From: Ruminiclostridium cellulolyticum H10
GTDB lineage: Bacteria; Bacillota; Clostridia; Acetivibrionales; DSM-1351
Length of the DNA: 64,000 bases
Direction: 5' to 3'
NCBI RefSeq assembly: GCF_000022065.1
Contig: NC_011898.1
Coordinates: forward strand, 781,501-845,500
The position numbers and the translations under genes were made by a program. Each line of letters opens with the position of its first letter. Positions within the stretch are counted from its first letter, which is position 1. Positions 34,854 through 43,784 of the stretch are shown here, piece by piece. The notes under the pieces were generated by a model. That model made no database searches. It was given only the letters and a program-made list of their open reading frames with translations, and was not told the DNA's origin.

Positions 34854-35699
34854 TTACAACACTTCACGCATTGAAATTTCTTTTGTAGTAAAGCATATTG
34901 CAGCACCTACGGCGGTTGCATACTCTGCATATTGAGGTGTTTGGAAATTTACATTATACAATGAACTAAGCTGTTCAAATATTTTTTGGGCTTGGGGCAC
35001 GTTTGTAAGATTTCCAGTAAGAACGACATCTTTTATATTATCAATTCTTGTATTAAACACAGCTACCATACCTATTGTCTGAAAAACAAGGTTTATAATT
35101 CCCAGTGCCAGGTCGGCCTTGGTTACAAGATCGCTTATTTTGCCGAAATTAGATGCGGTGGTTTCACTGGGCAGGGTCTCCATAGCTTCCCTGGATATAT
35201 CGCCGATAGTTAAATCGACATTTGACAAGTCACCTCCGACGGCTGTCTCAATAAGTTCCTCGAAATGGCGAACGTTTAGAATTCTGTTTGAAAGCCCCAG
35301 AAGTGTACCACCGCCGATACCGGTTCCGCCCAGGTGTACTGCCGTATTATTTTCAGCTTTAACAAGTGCAGTGCCCGTTCCCATACTTACTATTATGGCT
35401 TTTTTCAAATTACTCAGAAACAGGCCACCCATTCCGATTGCCATAAACTCGTCAACTTTAGCTGTAGGGATGCCAAAAAGCCTGCTGTCAACAAATGAGC
35501 TACCTACACCCGTTACCATAATCCTCTCTATGTTCTCAATTTTCAGTGAATTAATGCTAAGAAATTTTCCAAAAGCCCCATAAACCGATGCAATAGGGTC
35601 ATTAGCACGGACAAAAAAAGGACTGATCATTTCTTTACCGTCAAAACCTACAATTTTGGTAGTACTACCGCCAAGATCTATTCCTATTATCTTACCCAC
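34854..35699 (-). CDS. coaW: type II pantothenate kinase
   Basis: This enzyme phosphorylates pantothenate in the first step of coenzyme A synthesis. The acetate-kinase fold is shown by the phosphate 1 loop G-I-D-L-G-G-S-T-T-K-I-V, the V-S-M-G-T-G-T phosphate 2 segment, and G-G-T-G-I-G-G-G-T typical of bacterial type II PanK. The GTG at 35699 is chosen because GAGGAG on the minus strand ends 9 bases before it. The GTG at 35708 would abut the ribosome site. This gives 281 residues. The OPT transporter gene lies 23 bp upstream on the same strand, so the pair is likely one operon. Confidence 0.9.
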   Translation of the reverse strand: MGKIIGIDLGGSTTKIVGFDGKEMISPFFVRANDPIASVYGAFGKFLSINSLKIENIERIMVTGVGSSFVDSRLFGIPTAKVDEFMAIGMGGLFLSNLKKAIIVSMGTGTALVKAENNTAVHLGGTGIGGGTLLGLSNRILNVRHFEELIETAVGGDLSNVDLTIGDISREAMETLPSETTASNFGKISDLVTKADLALGIINLVFQTIGMVAVFNTRIDNIKDVVLTGNLTNVPQAQKIFEQLSSLYNVNFQTPQYAEYATAVGAAICFTTKEISMREVL

Positions 35700-35722
35700 A
35701 AAAACCACTCCTCATTAATAAA

Positions 35723-37375
35723 TTACCCTCTTGTAAACATTTTAACCAAAGCGATACCCACTCCTGTAATGCCTTCACCTCCAAGGAGTCCAGAAGCAGC
35801 AACGGTGCCTTTGTCATCATCTGACGATTTGCTTTTTCTGCGGTCTGCAATAAACCTTATTACTCCGCCTAAAAATACGGCAGATGAGATTGTAAATGGA
35901 AGGAAAACTCCTATACCGAGAGTAGCAGTGGGCAGACCAAAAAGATACAGTATAGCACCTACTCCTACAGCAATACCAAAAACAACAGGATTTCCTATTC
36001 CATTAATCATAGCTGAAACACCTACTGCTTGAGCGGCAGGAAGAGAAGTTTTTGAACCGACTTCACCAAATTGATTAATAATTGCAAATAAAGCAAGGGA
36101 TGCCACAACAGTACCCACAACGCCTCCAATAATCTGAGATATAAGCTGTGCCTTCGGGTTTGTTCCAAGCACCTCTCCTGCCTTATAATCATTGAACAAA
36201 TCTCCCGAAAAACCGCTTGCAATGGCAGTGCAAGCGGCAATCATCAGTGCATCCATGGCATCGATATTAACAAAAATCCTTACAGCCAAAAGTATAATTA
36301 TACCAAATATTTCCATAGGATTTATACCTGTCTGTCCGGTAATAGTTGCAGCCATCAGAGAAACAATGTAAATCCCTAAAATCATCAAAACGGAAGGCAA
36401 CACAGGAATTCCGGCGACAACTGTAAAAAAGAAAGCAGTCACACTACCTGATACAATAAGAATTCTGCTGAGATTGAAAATACTCTTTTTATTTTTATAG
36501 GTTTCGGCTTTTTCTGAGGATATATCCTTTTGTCTGTTTTTAAGCTTTTTTATATATGAATAGATGATTCCCAATAGAATTCCAAGACCTGTACCTACCA
36601 GAAGTCCAATACCGGTACTGATTGTAAATGATGATGCAGCTTCTTTACTAGGAAATAACCCCAACCTTGGGCCGAATGGAATGACAAACGCGTATGAAAA
36701 TAATGCTCCCAGAAACCAAACTCCGGTATACAGTGTTCCGAGAATGTATCCCATACCAATTGCCATAGGCGAATTCCATATACCAAGAGTTGAGTTTTTA
36801 TTAAACATAAATGCTTCAGGAACTAGTCTTGCCTGATCCCTTAGAAATGTATAAATCGTTGAAACAAGCATTGTTCCGAAAAGAACTATGGATTTTTTAC
36901 CGCCTTCGTCACCTGCTTTTATAGTTTCTGCCGCAGCTTGCCCGATCGGAAAGGGCAGAGCATTTTTTACAATAAATCTGTACCGCAGAATGTAGGAAGT
37001 AACGCTTCCCAAAAGCATACCTGCAATAGCAATGGCTAATACTTTAACATAGTTTGATGAAAAATTCGCAGACCCTTTCCATATACCCATAATCCATAAG
37101 CCCGGCAGAGTAAAAGCAAGGCCGCCTGCAACCATTGCACCAGCAGACATTGCTGTCTGTGTTATATTAATTTCATTGTTTGTGGTTTTTCCAAAAAGCT
37201 TAAGAAGTCCCATTGATAAAACAGCTACAAAAATAGTGGGCCATGGAAGTGCACTCATTCTCAATGCAACATACATGGAACTTGCCGTTATAACACACGA
37301 ACCAAGAGAACCAATTATTAAACTCCTGAGTGACAATTGCTGTACTCCCAAAAAATTCCTTTCACGATTGTTCAA
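35723..37375 (-). CDS. OPT/YSL-superfamily oligopeptide transporter
   Basis: This is a predicted proton-coupled transporter for peptides or metal chelates. The protein is almost entirely hydrophobic, with about 14 membrane segments. It has OPT-family patches such as N-I-T-Q-T-A-M-S-A-G-A-M-V near the N-terminus, D-G-L-L-like inner loops and F-S-G-D-L-F-N-D-Y-K-A-G in the middle, the last characteristic of this family. The start is TTG at 37375 with GAGGAGGG seven bases away. An upstream in-frame ATG at 37432 has no ribosome site. This gives 550 residues. It precedes coaW on the minus strand. Substrate unknown. Confidence 0.87.
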   Translation of the reverse strand: MNNRERNFLGVQQLSLRSLIIGSLGSCVITASSMYVALRMSALPWPTIFVAVLSMGLLKLFGKTTNNEINITQTAMSAGAMVAGGLAFTLPGLWIMGIWKGSANFSSNYVKVLAIAIAGMLLGSVTSYILRYRFIVKNALPFPIGQAAAETIKAGDEGGKKSIVLFGTMLVSTIYTFLRDQARLVPEAFMFNKNSTLGIWNSPMAIGMGYILGTLYTGVWFLGALFSYAFVIPFGPRLGLFPSKEAASSFTISTGIGLLVGTGLGILLGIIYSYIKKLKNRQKDISSEKAETYKNKKSIFNLSRILIVSGSVTAFFFTVVAGIPVLPSVLMILGIYIVSLMAATITGQTGINPMEIFGIIILLAVRIFVNIDAMDALMIAACTAIASGFSGDLFNDYKAGEVLGTNPKAQLISQIIGGVVGTVVASLALFAIINQFGEVGSKTSLPAAQAVGVSAMINGIGNPVVFGIAVGVGAILYLFGLPTATLGIGVFLPFTISSAVFLGGVIRFIADRRKSKSSDDDKGTVAASGLLGGEGITGVGIALVKMFTRG

Positions 37376-37821
37376 AATTAAACCCTCCTCATACAGTAAA
37401 CATATTACACAAGTTTTAAACCATTTATTCATAATATGAACAGCATTAAAAATAGAAGTAACAGGAACTGATACTTCTTAAAATAATAAAATATTGCGTT
37501 TACATAATTCGGAAAGAGAGATCTTAGTTTGAAAAAAAGATATGAAAAAAATCATAAAATCAACCCCCGTTCTCATTCCCGTAATGGGATATAAGTCGAA
37601 TAAACAAAATTAATAAAATAAAAGTATGTCTGGTTTCACAATGAATACCAGCTGATAAAATATCATATCATATAAAAAATACCAGTGCAATCTTTAAAAA
37701 TGAGTAACAAATATTTTTTTGGTAAAAAATAGAGGCAATAGTCAATTTTATATACAAAACAAGGGTCTAATGTGCTAGTATTAAGTTAAGTGATTTTATA
37801 AACGAAAGGAGTAGAGTAAAA
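37376..37821. other. non-coding divergent intergenic region
   Basis: This AT-rich 446 bp separates the minus-strand OPT gene from the plus-strand NYN gene. It must contain both promoters. I see GAGGAGGG for the OPT gene and AAAGGAG for the NYN gene, but no clear -35/-10 pair, RNA motif or small ORF. Confidence 0.6.
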
Positions 37822-38598
37822 ATGAGTCCTGATGAAATGAGGCTTGCAGTATTGATAGATGCGGAAAATGTGCCTTATAGCAATGTTAAAGGTATTATGG
37901 AGGAAATTGCAAAACATGGTACACCTACATTAAAAAGGATTTATGCCGATTGGACAAAACCGACAATGTCGGGGTGGAAAAATGTGTTGCTGGAGAATGC
38001 AATAACACCAATACAGCAGTACAGCTATACATCAGGTAAGAATTCTTCTGATTCGGCTATGATTATTGATGCTATGGATATATTATATTCAGACCAGGTA
38101 GAAGGCTTTTGTATAGTATCCAGTGACAGTGATTTTACCAGACTGGTTACCAGGCTGCGCGAAGCAGGTAAAAAAGTATATGGTATAGGAGAGAGAAAAA
38201 CTCCAAGTCCGTTTATCGCAGCTTGTGACAAGTTTACATATATAGAGATTATAAGTGCTTCCCTTCAAAACAGCAGGACTTTTGAAAACGGGGCCAAAAA
38301 AGAGGAAATAGCCGAGAAGGAACAAAGAAGCGGTACTGTATCAATTGGCAAGAATATTATTAATTTAATATCCGTATCAATCAATGATGTTGAGGACGAG
38401 AACGGCTGGGCCTTTCTTGGGGATGTAGGCAACCTTATAATCAAGAAGCAGCCGGACTTTGACCCAAGAAACTTTGGATTTTACAAGTTGACGCACTTGA
38501 TAAGAAAGCTTAAAGAATTTGAGATAGAAGAACGTGATACAAACAATTCTAAAATAAAACACATTTATGTCAGAAATAAAAGCAAACGTAACGACTAA
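37822..38598 (+). CDS. NYN-domain nuclease-like protein with C-terminal LOTUS-type domain
   Basis: The N-terminal 150 residues form a PIN-like NYN (LabA/DUF88) domain with conserved acidic residues: LIDAENV near the start, D-S-A-M-I-I-D-A-M-D and S-S-D-S-D-F-T-R-L. These would bind metal for RNA cleavage. After a charged linker, residues 170-250 (I-S-V-S-I-N-D-V-E through F-G-F-Y-K-L-T-H-L-I-R-K-L) resemble an OST-HTH/LOTUS RNA-binding domain. The 258-residue protein could be a structured-RNA nuclease, but the substrate is unknown. AAAGGAG precedes the ATG. It is transcribed with the ffh block but probably separately. Confidence 0.87.
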   Translation: MSPDEMRLAVLIDAENVPYSNVKGIMEEIAKHGTPTLKRIYADWTKPTMSGWKNVLLENAITPIQQYSYTSGKNSSDSAMIIDAMDILYSDQVEGFCIVSSDSDFTRLVTRLREAGKKVYGIGERKTPSPFIAACDKFTYIEIISASLQNSRTFENGAKKEEIAEKEQRSGTVSIGKNIINLISVSINDVEDENGWAFLGDVGNLIIKKQPDFDPRNFGFYKLTHLIRKLKEFEIEERDTNNSKIKHIYVRNKSKRND

Positions 38599-38600
38599 AA

Positions 38601-38674
38601 TTGTAAAGCAAAAATACTTGACAATATAATAAGATTATTTTAAAATAAGTTGTAAAGTAAAAGTACTTGACAAT
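38601..38674 (+). repeat. two 25-bp direct repeats, each ending in TTGACAAT
   Basis: 38601-38625 and 38650-38674 agree at 23 of 25 positions and lie 49 bp apart. Each contains TTGACA. The first could pair with TAAAAT at 38641-38646 (16-bp spacer) as a promoter for ylxM-ffh. The second has no good -10. Confidence 0.75.
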
Positions 38675-38717
38675 GAATTTTGATTAACCCCACATTCAAT
38701 TAATGGAGGTTAATAAT

Positions 38718-39074
38718 ATGAATAAGATATATGAAACTTCACTGCTGCTTGATTTTTATGGACAGCTTCTGACAGAACGACAGTATGAAATACTTGATTT
38801 GTATTATAACAATGATTTTACTTTTACTGAGATTGCCGAACAGCTGAATATCAGCAGGCAGGGTGTATTTGATAATGAAAAGCGTGGGATAGCACAACTC
38901 CTTGAGTATGAAAACAAACTGGGGCTGCTTGGTAAGTTTTTACATCAAAAACAAAAGGCACAGAATGTGCTTGGGATTATGAAAAAGCTTAAACTCAATG
39001 AATTCAGCAGAGACGACGCAGATATTATTGAGAATGTAATAACTGAAATAGAAGATTTGGTAAATAATATATAG
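38718..39074 (+). CDS. ylxM: YlxM (UPF0122) helix-turn-helix protein of the SRP operon
   Basis: YlxM is a small DNA- or RNA-binding protein almost always encoded just before ffh, and may modulate SRP. The 118 residues contain a sigma-70-region-4-like helix-turn-helix: L-T-E-R-Q-Y-E-I-L-D-L-Y-Y then F-T-E-I-A-E-Q-L-N-I-S-R-Q-G-V. ATG 38718 is chosen because GGAGG lies at 38705-38709. The in-frame ATG at 38703 overlaps that site. ffh starts 36 bp downstream. Identity is secure from sequence and position. Function in the pathway is less so. Confidence 0.93.
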   Translation: MNKIYETSLLLDFYGQLLTERQYEILDLYYNNDFTFTEIAEQLNISRQGVFDNEKRGIAQLLEYENKLGLLGKFLHQKQKAQNVLGIMKKLKLNEFSRDDADIIENVITEIEDLVNNI

Positions 39075-39110
39075 TACTGGCTTTAGGTTTAGCAGATTGG
39101 AGGTTTTTTA

Positions 39111-40457
39111 ATGTCAGTTTTTGAGGGGTTGTCAGGAAAGCTCCAGGACACAATAAAGAAAATTCGCGGACAGGGCAGAGTATCCGAAAAAGATGTAAAG
39201 GATATGATGAGAGAAATCAAGCTGGCTCTGCTTGAAGCCGATGTAAATTTTAAGGTTGTTAAGGAATTTATAAGCAAGATATCTGAAAGAGCGGTTGGTG
39301 CTGATGTATTGGAAAGCCTAACACCGGGACAGCAGGTAGTTAAGATAGTTCATGAAGAATTGATAGAATTGCTTGGCAGAGAGCAGAGTAAGGTTACATT
39401 TGCACCAAAGCCGCCGACTGTCTTTATGATGGCAGGGCTTCAGGGTGCAGGTAAAACCACAACGGCAGGAAAGCTTGCAAACCTTTTGAGAAAACAGGGT
39501 AAAAATCCTTTACTGGTTGCTTGTGACGTATACCGTCCGGCAGCGATAAAGCAGTTACAGGTATTGGGAAACCAGCTTAATATTCCTGTATTTACACTGG
39601 AGAACAATCAGAATCCTGTCCAAATAGCAAAAGAAGCTGTTAAATTTGCAGAAATGAAACAGAATGATCTGGTTATACTTGATACGGCGGGAAGACTCCA
39701 TATTGACGAAAAGCTTATGGATGAACTGTTAAATATAAAAAATACAGTTAAACCCCACGAGATACTTTTGGTTGTTGACTCAATGACAGGTCAGGATGCT
39801 GTAAACGTATCTAAAACCTTTAATGAAAAGCTTGGTATTGACGGAGTAGTCCTTACAAAGCTTGACGGTGATACCAGAGGTGGTGCGGCCCTTTCAGTTA
39901 AATCTGTTACAGGAAAGCCTATAAAGTTTGCTGCAATGGGTGAAAAGCTTAACGATATAGAACCGTTTTTCCCTGACAGAATGGCATCCAGAATACTTGG
40001 AATGGGTGATGTCCTTAGTCTCATAGAAAAAGCTCAGGAAGCATATGACGAGAAAAAGGCCATCGAGTTGGAAAAGAAAATGCGTACCATGACATTTACA
40101 TTGGAGGATTTTCTTGACCAGATGCAGCAGATTAAAAAAATGGGGCCTATCGGGGATTTGCTTGGTATGATGCCGGGTGTTGACTCAAAGGCTTTAAAGG
40201 ACATAGATATTGATGAAAAGCAGATGGGACGTACGGAAGCTATTATCCAGTCAATGACAAGAAAAGAAAGACTGGATCCGTCAATTATAAACGGAAGCCG
40301 AAGAAAAAGAATTTCTGCGGGAAGCGGTACCACCATACAGGAAGTAAATGCACTCTTAAAGCAGTTTGAACAGATGAAAAAAATGATGAAGATGATGAGT
40401 GACATGGGGAAGAAAGGTAAAAAGGGCGGATTTGGCAAGTTCAAGATGCCTTTTTAA
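39111..40457 (+). CDS. ffh: signal recognition particle protein Ffh
   Basis: Ffh is the GTPase subunit of the SRP that binds signal peptides and 4.5S/6S RNA. The 448 residues have an N domain (1-85), G domain with G1 AGLQGAGKTTT, DTAGR and TKLDGDTRGG, and a Met-rich M domain from about residue 300 (M-R-T-M-T-F-T-L-E-D-F-L). The tail is M-K-K-M-M-K-M-M then Gly/Lys-rich. The length is standard. TGGAGG precedes the ATG. It sits between ylxM and rpsP, the conserved Firmicutes order, and works with FtsY encoded at 22254. Confidence 0.97.
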   Translation: MSVFEGLSGKLQDTIKKIRGQGRVSEKDVKDMMREIKLALLEADVNFKVVKEFISKISERAVGADVLESLTPGQQVVKIVHEELIELLGREQSKVTFAPKPPTVFMMAGLQGAGKTTTAGKLANLLRKQGKNPLLVACDVYRPAAIKQLQVLGNQLNIPVFTLENNQNPVQIAKEAVKFAEMKQNDLVILDTAGRLHIDEKLMDELLNIKNTVKPHEILLVVDSMTGQDAVNVSKTFNEKLGIDGVVLTKLDGDTRGGAALSVKSVTGKPIKFAAMGEKLNDIEPFFPDRMASRILGMGDVLSLIEKAQEAYDEKKAIELEKKMRTMTFTLEDFLDQMQQIKKMGPIGDLLGMMPGVDSKALKDIDIDEKQMGRTEAIIQSMTRKERLDPSIINGSRRKRISAGSGTTIQEVNALLKQFEQMKKMMKMMSDMGKKGKKGGFGKFKMPF

Positions 40458-40499
40458 TAAATAATTTTAATTTTAATCCTTTGAAGGAGGTGAAAATAA

Positions 40500-40745
40500 G
40501 TGGCAGTAAAGATTCGTTTAAAGAGAATGGGTGCTAAGAAGAACCCCTTTTACAGAGTAGTTGTTGCTGATTCAAGATATCCAAGAGATGGAAGATTTAT
40601 AGAGGAAATCGGTACTTATAATCCGATTGTAGAACCAGTTCAGTTTAAGATCGATGCTGAAAAGGTTCAAAAATGGATAAAGAACGGTGCACAACCAACA
40701 GATACAGTTAAGTCACTTCTCAAGAAGCAAGGTATTATTGAATAA
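40500..40745 (+). CDS. rpsP: 30S ribosomal protein S16
   Basis: S16 stabilises the body of the small subunit during assembly. The 81 residues begin [11 protein letters not shown] and contain [11 protein letters not shown] and [10 protein letters not shown], all diagnostic. Translation starts at GTG 40500, eight bases after GAAGGAGGTGA, a near-perfect ribosome site that suits a ribosomal protein. It is 42 bp from ffh and followed by a terminator-like hairpin before khpA. Confidence 0.97.
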
Positions 40746-40789
40746 TTATCAATACACTTTATAAAACTGTTTCTAAATATTCAGAGCAT

Positions 40790-40824
40790 AAAACAAAGGG
40801 GCTAAAAGGCCCTTGTGTTTTATT
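40790..40824 (+). terminator. terminator-like hairpin after rpsP
   Basis: An imperfect stem, aaaaca-aaggg with ccctt-gtgtttt, is followed by a short T-rich stretch. Confidence 0.6.
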
Positions 40825-40920
40825 TGGCTAGGTTAGCCTCTTTTATTCTCTTACATATTGAGAATAAAGGATTCATTTAGTTACAATTCGGAGCCATATA
40901 GGCTAATGGAGGCTAATATG

Positions 40921-41151
40921 ATGAAAGAATTACTTGAAAGTATTGCAAGAGCCCTTGTGGATTTCCCCGATGAGGTTTTTGTAAATGAAATTCAAAATGA
41001 AAAGTCCATAATTCTCGAGCTTAAAGTTGCAAAAGACGATATGGGCAAGGTTATCGGCAAACAAGGCAGAATTGCCAAAGCAATAAGAACTGTTGTTAAG
41101 GCTGCTGCAGTAAAGGATAACAGAAGAGTAGTTGTAGATATAATTCAGTAA
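40921..41151 (+). CDS. khpA: KH-domain RNA-binding protein KhpA
   Basis: KhpA (YlqC) is a small single-KH protein that acts with KhpB in RNA metabolism and cell-envelope control. The 76 residues contain K-E-L-L-E-S-I-A-R-A-L-V-D-F-P-D-E-V and the KH core with the GxxG loop V-I-G-K-Q-G-R-I-A. Tandem ATGs occur at 40918 and 40921. The second is chosen for its 8-nt spacing from GGAGG at 40908. An in-frame TTG at 40858 is rejected. It lies in the conserved place between rpsP and rimM. Confidence 0.94.
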   Translation: MKELLESIARALVDFPDEVFVNEIQNEKSIILELKVAKDDMGKVIGKQGRIAKAIRTVVKAAAVKDNRRVVVDIIQ

Positions 41152-41154
41152 GAT

Positions 41155-41174
41155 AAGGGGCATAAGCCCCTTTA
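41155..41174 (+). terminator. small hairpin after khpA
   Basis: A 7-bp GC-rich stem (41155-41161 with 41166-41172) has an ATAA loop but only a short T-run. It is a weak terminator at best. Confidence 0.45.
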
Positions 41175-41221
41175 CTTGCGTTAAAAAAGTTTTATTTTTC
41201 AATCGAAAGCAAGGTGATAAG

Positions 41222-41731
41222 ATGCTGGAATATTTGATTGTTGGACAATTGATAAATACCCATGGCGTAAAGGGCGAACTAAAAGCAACTTCCCAAACGG
41301 ATGATCCTCAGAGATTTAAAAAGCTCAAATGGGTTTATATAGATAAAAATGGAAGCTTGGAAAAATACGACATAAATGGTGTGAAATTCTTTAAGCAGTT
41401 TATCATTATAAAGTTTCAGGGTGTTGACAGCATAGAAGAGGCTGAAAAGCTAAAGGGCTTTTACATTAAGGTTGATAGGGCAAATGCTGTGAAGCTGCCT
41501 GAGAACTCCTTCTTTATTTCCGATATTATCGGACTGAAGGTCTATGATGAAAATAATCAACTCCTTGGGGAATTAAAGGATGTAATACAGACGGGCAGTA
41601 ATGATGTATATGTTGTAAGGGATTCAGACTCAAAGGAGATTCTCATTCCTGCACTAAAGAGTGTTGTGAAGGAAGTTTCCATCGAAGAAGGAAAAATTTC
41701 AGTTATATTACCGAAAGGACTGCTTGATTAA
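41222..41731 (+). CDS. rimM: 16S rRNA processing protein RimM
   Basis: RimM helps mature the 30S head domain and binds S19. The 169 residues have an N-terminal RimM beta-barrel ([16 protein letters not shown], residues 7-85) and a C-terminal PRC-barrel ([11 protein letters not shown] through L-I-P-A-L-K-S-V-V). AAGGTGA precedes the ATG. The stop codon overlaps the trmD start by one base (TAATG), so the two are translationally coupled. Confidence 0.96.
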   Translation: MLEYLIVGQLINTHGVKGELKATSQTDDPQRFKKLKWVYIDKNGSLEKYDINGVKFFKQFIIIKFQGVDSIEEAEKLKGFYIKVDRANAVKLPENSFFISDIIGLKVYDENNQLLGELKDVIQTGSNDVYVVRDSDSKEILIPALKSVVKEVSIEEGKISVILPKGLLD

Positions 41732-42432
41732 TGAAATTCGACGTACTAACGCTTTTCCCTGAATTATTCAATACGGTGATGGGCGAGAGCATAATCGGGC
41801 GTGCTCAAAAAAATAGGCTTGTTGAAGTAAATGCAGTAAATATCAGGGATTATTCAAAAGACAAGCACAAGAAAGTTGACGACTATCCTTTTGGTGGGGG
41901 CAACGGAATGGTAATGATGTGTCAGCCGGTTATAGATGCCTACAAAGCCATATCAGAGGGAATGGAGCAAAAGCCGAAAGTAATATACATGAGTCCCCAG
42001 GGAAAAGTATTAACGCAGGAAATGGCAAAGGAGCTGTCAAAGCAGGAACATCTGATACTTTTGTGCGGACATTATGAAGGTATAGATGAGCGTATAATCG
42101 AAGAAATTATTGATGAAGAGATATCTATAGGTGATTATGTACTGACAGGCGGCGAGCTGCCGGCTATGGTGCTTATTGATTGTGTCAGCCGTCTTATACC
42201 GGGAGTTTTGTCAACGGAAGGCTCTTTTAGTGATGAGTCACATTTCAACGGTTTATTGGAGTACCCTCAGTATACAAGACCCGCAGATTACAATGGAAAT
42301 AAAGTTCCTGAAGTATTGCTTTCAGGACATCATGCAAATATTGAGAAATGGCGGATGCAGCAGTCATTGGACAGAACTAGGGATAAACGGCCTGATTTAT
42401 TTAATAAATTGCCAAATAAAAATCTCTTATAG
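41731..42432 (+). CDS. trmD: tRNA (guanine-37-N1)-methyltransferase
   Basis: TrmD methylates G37 next to the anticodon to prevent frameshifting. It is a SPOUT-knot enzyme. The 233 residues start [11 protein letters not shown] and contain [25 protein letters not shown] and [11 protein letters not shown], the SAM-binding knot. The ATG overlaps the rimM stop. rplS follows but has its own promoter. Confidence 0.97.
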   Translation: MKFDVLTLFPELFNTVMGESIIGRAQKNRLVEVNAVNIRDYSKDKHKKVDDYPFGGGNGMVMMCQPVIDAYKAISEGMEQKPKVIYMSPQGKVLTQEMAKELSKQEHLILLCGHYEGIDERIIEEIIDEEISIGDYVLTGGELPAMVLIDCVSRLIPGVLSTEGSFSDESHFNGLLEYPQYTRPADYNGNKVPEVLLSGHHANIEKWRMQQSLDRTRDKRPDLFNKLPNKNLL

Positions 42433-42443
42433 AAAGTTTTTAC

Positions 42444-42540
42444 TTTACAATATATAATTTCTTATGCTATAATATCATACGTATGTAATACGGATGGTCC
42501 TCTGCACTTATGATGCACGAACATCTATGAGAGGAAGGAG
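42444..42540 (+). promoter_or_regulatory. rplS promoter and structured leader
   Basis: TTTACA at 42444-42449 and TATAAT at 42468-42473 have an 18-bp spacer. In the roughly 70-nt leader, tcctct (42498-42503) pairs with agagga (42530-42535), which overlaps the Shine-Dalgarno (GGAAGGAGG, 42533-42541). This resembles ribosomal-protein leader elements such as the L19 leader. I cannot confirm it without a covariance search. Confidence 0.6.
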
Positions 42541-42549
42541 GAAACAAAA

Positions 42550-42900
42550 ATGGATATATTGAAGTCAATCGAAAATGAACAGATAAGAACTGACCTTCCT
42601 AAATTGGAAATTGGTGATTTTATTAAGGTTCATGCTAAGATTAAGGAAGGAACCAGGGAAAGAATACAGGTATTCGAAGGTACTGTTATCGCCTTAAAAG
42701 GTTCAGGATTAAAGGAAACTTTTACAGTTAGAAGAATATCCTACGGTGTAGGTGTTGAAAGAGTATTCCCTGTTAACTCACCAAGAGTCGACCGTATTGA
42801 TGTGGTCAGAAAAGGTGTTGTTAGAAGAGCTAAGCTGTACTATCTCCGTGATAGAGTTGGTAAGGCTGCTAAAATTAAGGAAAAGCTTGACAGAAAGTAA
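42550..42900 (+). CDS. rplS: 50S ribosomal protein L19
   Basis: L19 sits at the subunit interface. The 116 residues show [23 protein letters not shown] and the Lys/Arg-rich [18 protein letters not shown] end, all diagnostic. GGAAGGAGG lies 9 bases before the ATG and may be sequestered by the leader. It is bounded by its own promoter and a strong terminator. Confidence 0.97.
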
Positions 42901-42911
42901 GTATGAGAGAC

Positions 42912-42943
42912 AAAAACCTAGGGATGACTGTCCCTAGGTTTTT
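42912..42943 (+). terminator. strong terminator after rplS
   Basis: A perfect 13-bp stem (42912-42924 with 42931-42943) ends in TTTTT. Confidence 0.9.
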
Positions 42944-42963
42944 AGTTATATCATAAAACATAT

Positions 42964-42992
42964 TTGAAAAAAGTGTTACATTTATATATAAT
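42964..42992 (+). promoter_or_regulatory. sigma-A-type promoter for lepB
   Basis: TTGAAA at 42964-42969 and a consensus TATAAT at 42987-42992 are 17 bp apart. Confidence 0.7.
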
Positions 42993-43055
42993 AGTAACGT
43001 TCTAAATAGGATATTTGGAATTTGTGTTTACATAAATTATAAGGTGGTGTTTCTG

Positions 43056-43757
43056 ATGGAAAACCGAAATATTGATGATAAGGACCAATCAAACCTGGAA
43101 AATGTAAATGAAGAAAATAATGTAGAAGGTTCTGTTAGTGAAAATATTAAAGAAGAATCCGCTACAGCCAAAAAAAAGAACTCTGTAGGAAGAGAAATTT
43201 TTGAGTGGTTTCTGGTTATTGTAGCAGCGTTGGTTATCTCAATGGTAATAAAGGCCTTTGTATTTTCAACCTATAAGGTTAATATGGTATCAATGGAGAA
43301 TACACTTTATGAAGGTCATAATGTAATAGTATATAAGACAGGCTATTTTTTCAGTCAGCCAAAGCATGAGCAGATTATAGTTTTTACACATGAAGAAGGT
43401 CAGTTTAAAGGCTTGCTTAAATATTTGCCTGTAGCAAACCCCGGAGAAGTTGATTATATAAAGAGAGTAATCGGATTGCCGGGAGATGAAATTGACATCA
43501 GGGATGGTTACGTTTGGAGAAAATCATCGGGAGATAAGGATTTTATCAAGTTAGATGAACCATATGCAAGGGGACTTACAGACTCACATGGAATGCAGCT
43601 TCCCTATAAAGTTCCTGAGGATAAGTTATTTGTAATGGGCGATAATAGGGAACAGAGCCTTGATTCGAGACAAATAGGTCCGGTTGATATCGATTCTGTC
43701 ATAGGACACGCTGTATTAAGGATATGGCCCTTTTCAAAATTTGGAGGGTTAAAATAA
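43056..43757 (+). CDS. lepB: signal peptidase I
   Basis: This membrane protease cleaves signal peptides from exported proteins, which here would include the secreted cellulosome subunits. The 233 residues have an acidic 45-residue cytoplasmic tail, one membrane segment (F-L-V-I-V-A-A-L-V-I-S-M-V-I), the catalytic Ser in M-V-S-M-E-N-T-L and the catalytic Lys in Y-I-K-R-V-I-G-L-P-G-D. M-G-D-N-R-E-Q-S-L-D-S-R completes the family boxes. ATG 43056 fits AAGGTGG at 43041. GTG 43044 overlaps it. rbgA follows after 27 bp. Confidence 0.95.
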   Translation: MENRNIDDKDQSNLENVNEENNVEGSVSENIKEESATAKKKNSVGREIFEWFLVIVAALVISMVIKAFVFSTYKVNMVSMENTLYEGHNVIVYKTGYFFSQPKHEQIIVFTHEEGQFKGLLKYLPVANPGEVDYIKRVIGLPGDEIDIRDGYVWRKSSGDKDFIKLDEPYARGLTDSHGMQLPYKVPEDKLFVMGDNREQSLDSRQIGPVDIDSVIGHAVLRIWPFSKFGGLK

Positions 43758-43784
43758 CATAACTTCATATACAAAGGAGAAATT

